Made by a program: the position numbers and the translations under genes. From the NCBI GenBank assembly GCA_902798965.1, contig CADBYS010000006.1, positions 1-64,000 on the forward strand: a stretch of 64,000 nt of DNA, in the 5' to 3' direction. Of the stretch, positions 44,504 through 53,033 are shown in pieces; the stretch's first letter is position 1, and each line of letters starts with the position of its first letter. This DNA is from an uncultured Bacteroidales bacterium. Its GTDB lineage: Bacteria; Bacteroidota; Bacteroidia; Bacteroidales; Paludibacteraceae. The notes beneath the pieces were generated by a model. It had not been told where the DNA came from. It ran no database searches and was given only the letters and a program-made list of their open reading frames with translations.

Positions 44504-47467
44504 ATGAAGCACTTTTTTACCTCTCTGTTTATCCTGTGCGCCGCTGTGATGATGGCGCAAACGCCCCGTGTTATCTCCGATCAGTCGCTCGGTCAGGGTT
44601 TCTACCCGCGCATCAATGCCGAGGGTACGGAGATCATGTACCTGGATGCTGAGTCGCAGTCCTATGCCGACGTGCATGACGCAGCGCTGTACGTTACCAA
44701 TGAGGATCTGAATCTCGTGCTCTATCGTGGCGGCAGCCGCACCGTGCTCAACCCGCGCGGCAATGATGTACACTATGTATGGTCGTCGGTTTCGCCGGAT
44801 GGCAACCGTATCCTCTTCCATACCAAGTATGGCACGGAGATCTGCGATCTGAATGGTCATATCCTTGCCAACCTTGGCAAACTGATCGATCCGCAGTGGT
44901 ACGGCAACGACTATGTAGTAGGTTCTACCGAGACCAGCGACGGCCATCAATACCTGAGCTCCTGTATTGCCATCATCCGCACCGACGGCACGGGCTACAA
45001 GGCGCTCACCAAACCCGAGCAGATGGGTATGCACCCCACCGTATCGCCGTTGTCGGGTAAGATCGCCTATTGCACCCTGGATGGCGAGATGCACCTGCTG
45101 CAGCTCAACCTGGCAGAGAATGCCATCAGCAGCGAGCAGCCGCAACTGGTGCGTGCACCGCAGGCACGTCGTGCTCCGGCACGTGCGAAGAGTGCTACCT
45201 ACAAGCAGCCCTCCGAGCTGAAAATCTATATCAATCCGGGTCACGGAGGTTATGACTCCGACGACCGCAATATGCGTATCTACCCCTTCAAGCAGGGCGA
45301 TCCCAACGGCTTCTGGGAGTCGTCGTCGAACCTGGACAAGGGTCTGCGTCTGCGCGATCTGTTGAATGCCCTTGGCGTGCAGAACACCATGTCGCGCACC
45401 ACGAACACTACGGCTGACGACCTGCCGCTATCCACCATCGTAGCCGAGGCGAATACCTATAATCCCGACTTCTTCCTCTCCATCCACTCCAATGCCGGTA
45501 ATCCCTCGAACTATATTCTTGAGATCTTCGCCGGCAAAGACCTGAATGACACCCGCACGTATTCCACCGATTATATCGATGCGCAGTGCTCCGAGGAGTC
45601 GTACGCCGTTACTACGCTCATGGGTAATATCCTCTACGAGAATGCTGTGACTGACTGGACGCGCGTGCCGATGATCAAGGGTAACAAGACCTTTGCGCGC
45701 GACGTCATGGGCTGGTCGAACGGCTACGGTGTGCTCCGCGGACTGAAGGTGCCCGGTACTATTTCCGAGGGCTGTATGCACGATTATATACCCGAGACCT
45801 ACCGCCTGATGAACATGGGCTACAAGTGGCGCGAGTCGTTCTACTTCGCTCGCACGTTCCTCGAGTACTATTGCAACACCACGCTTACCGATGGCGCTAT
45901 AGGCGGACAGGTGCGCGACTATTATCTGCCGCTTACCTTTCCTGAGATCAGTTTCCACCGCGGCACGCTCGACGGACATAAGCCCATCAATAGCGCCAAG
46001 GTCGAACTGTATCAGAACGGCTCGCTGTTACAGACCTGCTACACCGATACCTTGTACAACGGTTGCTACTTCTTCTTCGACCTGCAGCCCGGGCAGTATC
46101 AGGTGAAGGTGATTGCCGACGGCTATTACGACTATACCTATACGGAAACCGTCACCGCCGCGCATATCGCTTACCACAACGCTCTCGTCAACCTCAAGCG
46201 CTCCACGCCGCTGGAGGTCATCGCCTACTCGCCGATGCCCAACGGCTTGACCGACTCCATCGATGTGTCAACCAACATCGTGCTCGACTTCAACTGGGAC
46301 TGCCGCACCGACTCGGTGGCTGAGGCATTCAGCATCACGCCGGCTGTGGAGGGCGAGATAACCTTCGAAAACGACAACCGCACGCTTCGTTTTGCGCCTG
46401 CCGGACGATTCGAGCCGGGAGTGGAGTACACAGTGCGCCTCTCTACCAAGGCATGTCACGCCGATACGACTTTCCAGAATCATATGACTGCACCGTTCGA
46501 ACTGCGCTTCCGCACCAAGAACCGCGGCGCTATACGTTTCCTCGGCTCGTATCCGGAGGATGGCGCAGTGGATGTACCTATCGCACCCTCGTTTGTCACG
46601 CTCTTCGACCAGACGATTGTCAAGTCCTCGGCTCGCGAGTCATTCTTCCTTGCCGATAAGGACGGCAACGAGGCGAAGATCAACACCCGCTCGTTCAAGT
46701 ACAACGAGACGCCCGAGCCTTACGGCCATGTGGCGTTCGAGACCACCGATGATCTGCAGCCATCTACCGAATACGTACTGACCATCAAGAGCTCGCTCAA
46801 GGATAATATCGGCGTCTTCCTGGTTAACGACCGCCAGATACACTTCACTACCGCCGCTGCAGCCGGCATGCCCGCTATACCGCTCTACGATGCACTGGAT
46901 ACGCTCGTTTTCCTGGGCGACATGGAGAATTCTATCAGCTGCGTGAGCGTATCTACGCTGCGTAACACCAACCGCAAGTACAGCGGCGTGGCGTCCAACG
47001 AACTGTCGTACGTCTTTGCTGACGACGATCAGGCGGAAGCGTGGTTCTACACCAAAGCTCCGGCATATATCGCTACCGTCAGCGCGGCGGACGAACTGGG
47101 TATGTACGTCTTCTCCGACTTCTCGGGCAACACCGTCTATTTGCGCTGTGAGGTAGCGGGTGACATACAATATGTCAAGCTCTGCGACTTGGATTATGCG
47201 GGCTGGCGCTGGCAGCAAGCCGATCTCACCACTTTGCCGAACGGAGTGGAGTACCAGCTGATGGGCATCCGCGTAACGCGTGGCGAATCGCTGCTGTCAG
47301 GCAAGGGTAGCATCTACCTCAACGACCTGCGCTACAAGCACAACGTGCAAGCCTCTGTCGAGCAATCGGAGCAAACAGCCGCACCCGCCAAGTTCATCCG
47401 CGATGCCCGCCTCATCATCCGCCGCAACGGTCAGGATTATGACGCTACAGGTCAGCAACTGAAATAG
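44504..47467 (+). CDS. Secreted N-acetylmuramoyl-L-alanine amidase with TolB-like and Ig-like domains
   Basis: The start is ATG 44504 (MKHFFTSLFILCAAVMMAQ). The product has 987 residues. TolB/PD40-like repeats come first (FYPRINAEGTEIMYLDAES, WSSVSPDGNRILFHT). The amidase_3 domain spans about residues 240-450, with zinc ligand His in INPGHGGYD, Glu in WESSSN, His in FLSIHSNAG and a catalytic-type Glu in TISEGC. A carboxypeptidase-regulatory-like domain (INSAKVELYQNGSLLQ), two SbsA/Big_5 Ig domains and a tail (LIIRRNGQDYDATGQQ) follow. It cleaves MurNAc-L-Ala bonds, separating stem peptides from glycan, which suits the kinase-MurQ route encoded upstream. No further locus gene follows. Confidence 0.92.
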   Translation: MKHFFTSLFILCAAVMMAQTPRVISDQSLGQGFYPRINAEGTEIMYLDAESQSYADVHDAALYVTNEDLNLVLYRGGSRTVLNPRGNDVHYVWSSVSPDGNRILFHTKYGTEICDLNGHILANLGKLIDPQWYGNDYVVGSTETSDGHQYLSSCIAIIRTDGTGYKALTKPEQMGMHPTVSPLSGKIAYCTLDGEMHLLQLNLAENAISSEQPQLVRAPQARRAPARAKSATYKQPSELKIYINPGHGGYDSDDRNMRIYPFKQGDPNGFWESSSNLDKGLRLRDLLNALGVQNTMSRTTNTTADDLPLSTIVAEANTYNPDFFLSIHSNAGNPSNYILEIFAGKDLNDTRTYSTDYIDAQCSEESYAVTTLMGNILYENAVTDWTRVPMIKGNKTFARDVMGWSNGYGVLRGLKVPGTISEGCMHDYIPETYRLMNMGYKWRESFYFARTFLEYYCNTTLTDGAIGGQVRDYYLPLTFPEISFHRGTLDGHKPINSAKVELYQNGSLLQTCYTDTLYNGCYFFFDLQPGQYQVKVIADGYYDYTYTETVTAAHIAYHNALVNLKRSTPLEVIAYSPMPNGLTDSIDVSTNIVLDFNWDCRTDSVAEAFSITPAVEGEITFENDNRTLRFAPAGRFEPGVEYTVRLSTKACHADTTFQNHMTAPFELRFRTKNRGAIRFLGSYPEDGAVDVPIAPSFVTLFDQTIVKSSARESFFLADKDGNEAKINTRSFKYNETPEPYGHVAFETTDDLQPSTEYVLTIKSSLKDNIGVFLVNDRQIHFTTAAAAGMPAIPLYDALDTLVFLGDMENSISCVSVSTLRNTNRKYSGVASNELSYVFADDDQAEAWFYTKAPAYIATVSAADELGMYVFSDFSGNTVYLRCEVAGDIQYVKLCDLDYAGWRWQQADLTTLPNGVEYQLMGIRVTRGESLLSGKGSIYLNDLRYKHNVQASVEQSEQTAAPAKFIRDARLIIRRNGQDYDATGQQLK

Positions 47468-47601
47468 TAACCATTGAATTAGTTTAATTCTTATCTCGTT
47501 TCACTCGAACGATTATTTCGCTTAATTAGTGAACAAAAATGCTCCTTTGCATAGCAAAATGCACCTTTCGTGAGCAATCTGTGCATTTTTGGGTGCAATA
47601 A

Positions 47602-47633
47602 TTTGCAAATGTCAAAAAAATGTTGTACCTTTG
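47602..47633 (+). promoter_or_regulatory. rplS promoter
   Basis: TTTG (47602-47605), 20 bases, TACCTTTG (47626-47633), a full consensus match. Confidence 0.82.
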
Positions 47634-47737
47634 CGCGCTAATCCGACGGAAGTCTCTGGCGATAGGATAGGGAAGAGCCAAAATCTGAGTAGGTCAACCG
47701 AATAGTAGTGTATACTTCCGCCTAATAATGAGATTAC

Positions 47738-47822
47738 GGAATAAGGAGTAAGGAATAAAGACATAAATGTGTTCGACTAATGTAACTCGTCTTTACTCTT
47801 TCAGTGAAACGATCCTTATTCT
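47738..47822 (+). repeat. Heptamer and inverted-repeat element in the rplS leader
   Basis: Three heptamers GGAATAA-GGAGTAA-GGAATAA (47738-47758) are followed by AAAGAC, TTCGACT, GTCTTTA and finally TCCTTATTC. The arrangement matches the element in the NRPS linker at 16835-16920. It could fold into a hairpin just before the start codon and affect L19 synthesis. Confidence 0.65.
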
Positions 47823-47844
47823 TTAATCGAAAATAAAAAAAACA

Positions 47845-48198
47845 ATGGATTTAATTAAAATTGCTGAACAAGCATTCGCAGGTGAGAAGAAGGAGTTCCC
47901 TGCATTCAAGGCCGGTGACCAGATCACGGTAGCTTATCGTATTAAGGAAGGTAACAAGGAGCGTATCCAGGAGTTCCGTGGCGACGTAATCGCCATCCAC
48001 GGCAGCGAGGACAAGAAGCGCTTCACTGTTCGCAAGATGTCGGGCAACGTAGGCGTAGAGCGTATCTTCCCGATGGATTCGCCTTTCATCGAGTCGATCA
48101 CCGTTAACAAGTATGGCAAGGTTCGCCGCGCTAAACTCTATTACCTGCGCGACCTCACCGGTAAGAAGGCTCGTATTCCCGAGCGCCGCGTGAAGTAA
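47845..48198 (+). CDS. rplS: 50S ribosomal protein L19
   Basis: This 117-residue protein matches L19 throughout: FKAGDQITVAYRIKEGNKERIQEFRGDVIA, RFTVRKMSGNVGVERIFPMDSPFIESI and AKLYYLRDLTGKKARIPERR. L19 lies at the interface of the ribosomal subunits. It is a single-gene unit here, with its own promoter, a long leader and a terminator; trmD and rimM, frequent neighbours in other bacteria, are absent. Confidence 0.98.
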   Translation: MDLIKIAEQAFAGEKKEFPAFKAGDQITVAYRIKEGNKERIQEFRGDVIAIHGSEDKKRFTVRKMSGNVGVERIFPMDSPFIESITVNKYGKVRRAKLYYLRDLTGKKARIPERRVK

Positions 48199-48212
48199 TA
48201 ACGCAACACTGA

Positions 48213-48247
48213 ATCGACATGCTTTCGAACATGTCGATTTTTTTTGC
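48213..48247 (+). terminator. rplS terminator
   Basis: Stem ATCGACATG/CATGTCGAT with a CTTTCGAA-type loop and a run of eight or more T. It starts 14 bases after the rplS stop. Confidence 0.92.
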
Positions 48248-48314
48248 ACTTCTTGAGCAATTATCTGCAAAAATGCGAAAAAAGCATCGTTTCAGAGAAA
48301 AAATCGCAGAAATA

Positions 48315-48346
48315 TTTGCAAATATCAAAAATTTTTTGTATCTTTG
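48315..48346 (+). promoter_or_regulatory. Promoter of the MNT/HEPN module
   Basis: TTTG (48315-48318), 20 bases and TATCTTTG (48339-48346). The likely MNT start is about 160 bases downstream. Confidence 0.75.
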
Positions 48347-48504
48347 CAGCCAGTTTTTCGAAGTGTCGAAAACAAAGAGAAAATATAACTACCGAATTTT
48401 AGTTATATAGAATAGAAGCGTGAATTGTGTGTTATTGCACCGATAGCGCAAAAAACGGTGACATATTGAAAAAGAAGATGCCCAACCGGCATCATGAATA
48501 CATT

Positions 48505-48822
48505 ATGAATAGAACGACGACCATACAGCGCATCCAGACGATGGGCAAGCAGATACTGCCGAAAGGTAGTCATCTGTGGTTGTACGGTTCGCGTGCAAGA
48601 GGTGATCACCGAGCTGACTCTGATTGGGATTTGCTTGTGTTGCTGAATCGTCCTCAGAATGAGAATGCGGATTTTGAGAATATTTCTTATCCGCTAATGG
48701 AACTGGGCTTTGATCTGGGGCAGTATTTCAGCGTACATACCTATTCTCAGCAAGAATGGGACAAAATGAGTTTTCTGCCGTTTTACAAGAATGTTGAACA
48801 AGACAAAATCGTATTGGTATGA
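48505..48822 (+). CDS. MNT-family minimal nucleotidyltransferase (antitoxin)
   Basis: I choose ATG 48505 (MNRTTTIQRIQTMGKQILPKG), giving 105 residues; ATG 48478 and GTG 48427 are in-frame alternatives. The nucleotidyltransferase signature GSRARGDHRADSDWDLLV (GSxxRG and DxD) is clear. MNT proteins pair with HEPN proteins, and in studied MntA/HepT modules the MNT protein AMPylates and silences the HEPN RNase. The HEPN gene starts inside this stop codon (ATGA), a coupled arrangement. Confidence 0.88.
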   Translation: MNRTTTIQRIQTMGKQILPKGSHLWLYGSRARGDHRADSDWDLLVLLNRPQNENADFENISYPLMELGFDLGQYFSVHTYSQQEWDKMSFLPFYKNVEQDKIVLV

Positions 48823-49214
48823 GCCTAAATGATGAGGAAAGACAGATTGTTGTAAATCTGGAGAAAGAGAAAGCTCTGAATACGTTTGCGGAGATTGATG
48901 TCCTTCGCCAAGTAGGTCTGTGGAATAACATAGCTAATAGATTATATTATTCTGCATTCCACGCAGTCAGTGCATTGCTTATTAACGACCATCATCAGGT
49001 TAATACTCATCATGGGGTAGTCATCGTCTTACATCAGTTTTATGTTAAGACAGGCATTCTATCTAAGCAAGACGGCACGTTTTATTCACAACTTCAAACC
49101 ATGCGTGAGAAGAGTGATTACAACTGCACTTACTACGCTACAGAAGAGGATACCGCTCCAAGAATTGAGCAGACGAAGCAATTTATAGACAAAGTATTGA
49201 GTCTAATAAATTAG
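48819..49214 (+). CDS. HEPN-domain protein (probable RNase toxin)
   Basis: This 131-residue helical protein has the pattern RQVGLWNNIANRLYYSAFHAVSALL, typical of the HEPN group encoded beside MNT genes, followed by VNTHHGVVIVLHQFYVKTG. The classical R-x4-6-H RNase motif is not unambiguous to me, so activity is inferred from the pair. The 51-bp repeat copy 3 starts 20 bases after the stop, as for the YoeB gene. Confidence 0.82.
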   Translation: MSLNDEERQIVVNLEKEKALNTFAEIDVLRQVGLWNNIANRLYYSAFHAVSALLINDHHQVNTHHGVVIVLHQFYVKTGILSKQDGTFYSQLQTMREKSDYNCTYYATEEDTAPRIEQTKQFIDKVLSLIN

Positions 49215-49708
49215 AGATACACGTCCTCTCCCGCGACGTTAAATAGGAGAGCGCTGAGATCGGCAGCGTAAAAAAGCGATTACATATTAAAGGCGTTTAT
49301 TGACGCTTGTTTTGGTTCAATTGGAATCCGGAAAATTTCACACACCCAAAGCAAGATAGTGCAATAAATGTCCTCGTGGGTATGTTATTATCCGTCCACG
49401 CCCCTCATAGGGCGGGAGGTTAGCATATCGGGCGTGGACGTTATTGTTTATTCTTGTGTGTAGGGTCTTTCCGGAACCTCAATTGAAGGGAATGAGCGTG
49501 AATAATGTTCACGCTTTTGTTATATTGTATAACGAACAAATATAAATGGAGACTGATGAAAATCACGGGATATATACATAGTATATATAGGGTACAGTAG
49601 GATACGATATTCCCCCGATGAGCTAAGGTGCAGCTTACGAAAACCGAATAATGGAGAATGCCGAAAATCCAAAAGTGAGTAGGCAAATAGAAGAGATAAA
49701 TTGTTGTT
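49215..49708. other. Intergenic region with repeat copy 3 and strong stem-loops
   Basis: It contains the 51-bp repeat, a segment similar to that after copy 1 (ATTAAAGGCGT, TTGTTTTGG), and a long hairpin GTCCACGCC/GGCGTGGAC (about 49394-49439) with an inner CGCCC/GGGCG stem. A further AGCGTGAA...TTCACGCT stem-loop lies near 49496-49516. No gene is evident. Confidence 0.6.
49222..49285. repeat. 51-bp dispersed repeat, copy 3 (49235-49285)
   Basis: Bases 49235-49285 are identical to copies 1 and 2, with a CGTC/GACG hairpin in front. It follows the MNT/HEPN pair by 20 bases and precedes a DUF2971 gene and the second BspA-like gene. Confidence 0.9.
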
Positions 49709-50443
49709 ATGGAAAATGAAGTTAATCTACAAAACACAAAACAGGATTATGTGTATCGAATAATGCCGCTAAGGTATTTTTTGAGTACCATAAAGCGTAG
49801 AATGTTATATTTGCCTCGTGTCAGCAAATGGGATGATCCATATGAACTATTCTTATTTAAGCAGAAATTCATAAACTCTCACGGAGTGCAGATGGATACA
49901 ATAAGCCAAGCACACCGAATATATGGACAGTGTTGGACGACGTCACGTGATTCGGACGCAATGTGGAGAATATATTCTCCTGATAAAATGAGCGTTCGCA
50001 TTAAGACGACTATACAAAACATTGAAGATATAACCAAATCTGCCATAGGGAAGGGGCTGTTCATTATGCATTCTCATGTGGTTTACAAATCACAAAAAGA
50101 AATTGACAATTATATAAAGACATTGACTTGTGCTTCCGTAATGGGAAGTAATACCTTGCAAGAGTCCCTGTTTGTCAAACGTAACAATTTCGAACATGAA
50201 AAGGAATATAGAATGATTGCATGGTTAACTGATGTGGATGAAAACGGAAAGCCTATTTCATATAATCCGGAATACATAGAACTTCCATTTGCAGATAATT
50301 TTATTCAAGAAGTGTATTTAGATCCTCGGCTTACTACAGATGAAGCCGATATGCTAAAATCCGCATTATCATTACGATTAGGTGGAAGTTGTTCCGTATC
50401 GCAATCCAAATTGTACAAATTTAAGCAACACACAATATATTAA
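49709..50443 (+). CDS. DUF2971-family protein
   Basis: This 244-residue protein has VYRIMPLRYFLSTIKRRMLYLPRVSKWDDPYE near the N-terminus and GQCWTTSRDSDAMWRIYSPDKMSVRIKT afterwards, the DUF2971 signature (WDDPYE and CWT..S..MW..Y). The end has EHEKEYRMIAWL. The family has no firm function and is often seen in defence or mobile regions. It lies between a 51-bp repeat and the second BspA-like gene, which starts 21 bases after its stop. Confidence 0.82.
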   Translation: MENEVNLQNTKQDYVYRIMPLRYFLSTIKRRMLYLPRVSKWDDPYELFLFKQKFINSHGVQMDTISQAHRIYGQCWTTSRDSDAMWRIYSPDKMSVRIKTTIQNIEDITKSAIGKGLFIMHSHVVYKSQKEIDNYIKTLTCASVMGSNTLQESLFVKRNNFEHEKEYRMIAWLTDVDENGKPISYNPEYIELPFADNFIQEVYLDPRLTTDEADMLKSALSLRLGGSCSVSQSKLYKFKQHTIY

Positions 50444-50464
50444 CAAATTAAAAACATTTCAACA

Positions 50465-52816
50465 ATGAAAAAACAATTATTTCTTTTCCTGTTTGCCATA
50501 GTGGCAAGTATTGGAACATTGTCCGCGTGGGACTATACCTATGTCCAAATCGGTGATTTGTACTACAATCTGAATTCTGAAGGAAATGTAGCAGAAGTAA
50601 TACTAATACGGGCATCTTCGGATATAAGAACAGTCAATATTCCCGCCTCTGTGAAATACAATTCTGTGTCATACAGTGTCACAAGCATTGGAAGTAGAGC
50701 TTTCGGGGGGAGCGCTTTGACCTCGGTGACTATTCCAAATAGCGTCACAAGCATTGGAGATTGGGCTTTCTCTGGTTGCAGCAGCTTGTACTCTGTGACA
50801 ATAGGCAATAGCGTCACAAGCATTGGAAATGATGCTTTCTCTAAATGCCGCCGTTTGACCTCTGTGACGATTCCCAATAGCGTCACAAGCATTGGAGATT
50901 GGGCTTTCTATGGTTGCAGCGGTTTGACCTCTGTGACGATAGGCAATAGCGTCACAAGCATTGGAGATTCGGTGTTCTTAGATTGCAACGGGTTGACATC
51001 TATCTATGTAGACGCTGGAAATCCAATATATGACAGCCGAGGCAATTGCAATGGCATAGTCGAAACTGCCACCAATATGCTTGTTGTTGGTTGCAAAAAC
51101 ACAGTAATCCCAAGTAGTGTCACAAGCATAGGACAGGATGCTTTCAAAGGCTGTGGAGGTTTGACTTCTATTGATATTCCCAATAGTGTCACAAACATTG
51201 GATTTGGTGCTTTCTCCAATTGCGGTAGTTTGACTTCTGTAACTATTGGCAATGGCGTCATAAGCATTGGATGGTATGCTTTTGCACATTGCTGCAGTTT
51301 GACATCAATATCCGTTGAATCCGGCAATACAGTATATGATAGCCGTGAAAATTGCAATGCTATTATAGAGACTGCATCTAACACACTTATTGCAGGCTGC
51401 CAGAATACGGTTATTCCTAGCAGCGTAACACGCATTGGAGATTATGCTTTCGCTTTATGTTGTAACGACTCTTTGAGCATTCCAAACAGCGTAACAAGCA
51501 TTGGAAGTAGAGCTTTCTGGGGGAGCGCTTTGACCTCGGTGACTATTCCAAATAGCGTCACAAGCATTGGAGATTCGGCTTTCCAATTTTGTGATATAAC
51601 CTCGGTGACTATTCCAAACAGTGTCACTAGCATTGGAGATGGGGTTTTCTCTTATTGCTACAATTTACTCTCTGTGACTATCCCCAATAGTGTTACAAGC
51701 ATTGGAAATAATGCTTTCACTTGGAGCGCCTTGGCCTCAGTGACTATTCCAAGTAGCGTCACTAGCATAGGAAATATGGCTTTCTATGAATGTGGCAATT
51801 TGAGGTCAATCACTTGCGAAGCAGTTACACCCCCTGCTTTGGGAGACGAGGTATTTGAAAATGTACCTAATTTAAAATCCAATCCTTTATATGTGCCCGC
51901 GCAGAGCATTTCTGCATATAAAACAGCGCAGCAATGGAAAGATTTCAATTCGATTTTACCAATTGCTTCTACCCTGCCTTCGGAATCTGCTATTACTGTC
52001 CGTCTTGACCCACAGAGTTGTTCCAATTGGTCTGTCGTACGCTTATGGGCATGGACTTCTAATGGAAACCTCTTTAACGCATGGCCTGGTATAGTAATCA
52101 GTCCGGATGATAATGGATGGTATTCGTACACGTTTGCTGAGAATATTGATAATGTGAATATAATATGGACAGACGGAACAAATCAAACAATAGATATTAC
52201 TAATATTTCCGAATCTACATGTTATGCTCTGAATAGTACTTCCGGCAAAAATATAACGGTTAGAGTTGTTGAGTGTCCGGAGACTTCGGAAACGTACACC
52301 ATCACTTTCCTCAATTACGATGGAACACAATTGCAAGTATTGACGGAGGTTGAGGAAGGCGAGATGCCTGTATATACTGGAGAGACTCCCACACGCCCTG
52401 CTGATAGTCAATATACATATACGTTCAGCGGGTGGACTCCGGAAATAACGGAGGCTACTGAAGATGCTACTTATACGGCGACATTTAGCAATACATTAAA
52501 TATTTATACCATCTCCGCTAATGCCATTAATGGAGAAGTGGAAGGAACAGGAGAATATGCTTATGGTACAGAAGTTGAGCTAACCGCAATTCCGGATAAT
52601 GGATATGGATTTGCCCAATGGAGCGACGGCGTTATAGACAATCCGAGAACAATAATAGTCACCGGTGATGCTGAATACACAGCGCTATTTGTCCAAGGGC
52701 AGGGAGTGGAAGATGTCTATGTATCTGAACATGTGAAAAAACTGATTATTGACGATAAGATGTATATCCTTCGCAATGGGAAGACCTATACTGTCACAGG
52801 AGTGAAAGTGGAGTAA
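50465..52816 (+). CDS. BspA-like leucine-rich-repeat protein with CBM26-like module
   Basis: This 783-residue protein has a signal peptide (MKKQLFLFLFAIVASIGTLSA). LRR_5/BspA repeats ('VTIPNSVTSIG..AF') fill about residues 65-460, with two interspersed non-LRR stretches (YDSRGNCNGIVETATNMLV). A CBM26-like module follows (VVRLWAWTSNGNLFNAWPGI..NVNIIWTDGTNQTIDIT, about 520-590), then two InlB-like domains (YTYTFSGWTPEITEATEDATY and GYGFAQWSDGVIDNPRTI). The tail is MYILRNGKTYTVTGVKVE. Carbohydrate or mucin adhesion is plausible. DNA repeats are shared with the first BspA-like gene 49 kb away, and the 3' flanks are homologous. Confidence 0.9.
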   Translation: MKKQLFLFLFAIVASIGTLSAWDYTYVQIGDLYYNLNSEGNVAEVILIRASSDIRTVNIPASVKYNSVSYSVTSIGSRAFGGSALTSVTIPNSVTSIGDWAFSGCSSLYSVTIGNSVTSIGNDAFSKCRRLTSVTIPNSVTSIGDWAFYGCSGLTSVTIGNSVTSIGDSVFLDCNGLTSIYVDAGNPIYDSRGNCNGIVETATNMLVVGCKNTVIPSSVTSIGQDAFKGCGGLTSIDIPNSVTNIGFGAFSNCGSLTSVTIGNGVISIGWYAFAHCCSLTSISVESGNTVYDSRENCNAIIETASNTLIAGCQNTVIPSSVTRIGDYAFALCCNDSLSIPNSVTSIGSRAFWGSALTSVTIPNSVTSIGDSAFQFCDITSVTIPNSVTSIGDGVFSYCYNLLSVTIPNSVTSIGNNAFTWSALASVTIPSSVTSIGNMAFYECGNLRSITCEAVTPPALGDEVFENVPNLKSNPLYVPAQSISAYKTAQQWKDFNSILPIASTLPSESAITVRLDPQSCSNWSVVRLWAWTSNGNLFNAWPGIVISPDDNGWYSYTFAENIDNVNIIWTDGTNQTIDITNISESTCYALNSTSGKNITVRVVECPETSETYTITFLNYDGTQLQVLTEVEEGEMPVYTGETPTRPADSQYTYTFSGWTPEITEATEDATYTATFSNTLNIYTISANAINGEVEGTGEYAYGTEVELTAIPDNGYGFAQWSDGVIDNPRTIIVTGDAEYTALFVQGQGVEDVYVSEHVKKLIIDDKMYILRNGKTYTVTGVKVE
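50685..51790 (+). repeat. 69-bp coding tandem repeats of the second BspA-like gene
   Basis: About a dozen units of 60-69 bases carry the core AATAGCGTCACAAGCATTGG, with two interruptions at about 50990-51110 and 51300-51420. Several units match units of the first BspA-like gene over more than 30 bases. Confidence 0.85.
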
Positions 52817-52823
52817 GGGGAAT

Positions 52824-52906
52824 TGAAAGGTGAAAAGTGAAAGGTGAAAAGTGAAAAGTGAAAGGTGAAAAGTGAAAAGTGAAAGGTGAAAAGTGAAATG
52901 TGAAAG
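52824..52906 (+). repeat. TGAAAAG/TGAAAGG heptamers, about 12 units
   Basis: Twelve units follow the stop codon of the second BspA-like gene. The homologous site after the first gene has two units and the relic site at 54.5 kb has six. Confidence 0.92.
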
Positions 52907-52928
52907 AGAATAAATCTTGGATTATATT

Positions 52929-52962
52929 ACACCGAGCGGCTCAAATATGAGTCGCTCGGTGT
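52929..52962 (+). terminator. BspA 3' block, copy 2 hairpin
   Basis: Stem ACACCGAGCG/CGCTCGGTGT with inner CTC/GAG. Compared with copy 1 the stem is two pairs shorter but remains fully paired. Confidence 0.65.
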
Positions 52963-53033
52963 GTAGTTAGTGGGGTAAGCCGGCACGCAAGAATTGGAAT
53001 AGACAGAAATAACTTATTCCGTTAATAAATTAA

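Larger units (their letters stand above)
47468..47844. other. Intergenic region and long rplS leader
   Basis: It holds the rplS promoter (47602-47633) and about 205 bases of 5' leader. The leader contains GGAATAA/GGAGTAA heptamers (47738-47758) and an inverted partner TCCTTATTC near the start codon, with an inner AAAGAC/GTCTTT pair. No open frame is evident. Confidence 0.6.

Noticed and set aside
47634-47844. rplS leader considered as a riboswitch or autoregulatory L19 leader
   Set aside because: I do not recognise a known riboswitch; the structure seen is explained by the heptamer/inverted-repeat element.
48219-48410. Plus-strand frame of 63 codons after rplS
   Set aside because: It overlaps the rplS terminator and the next promoter, and shows no protein-like composition.
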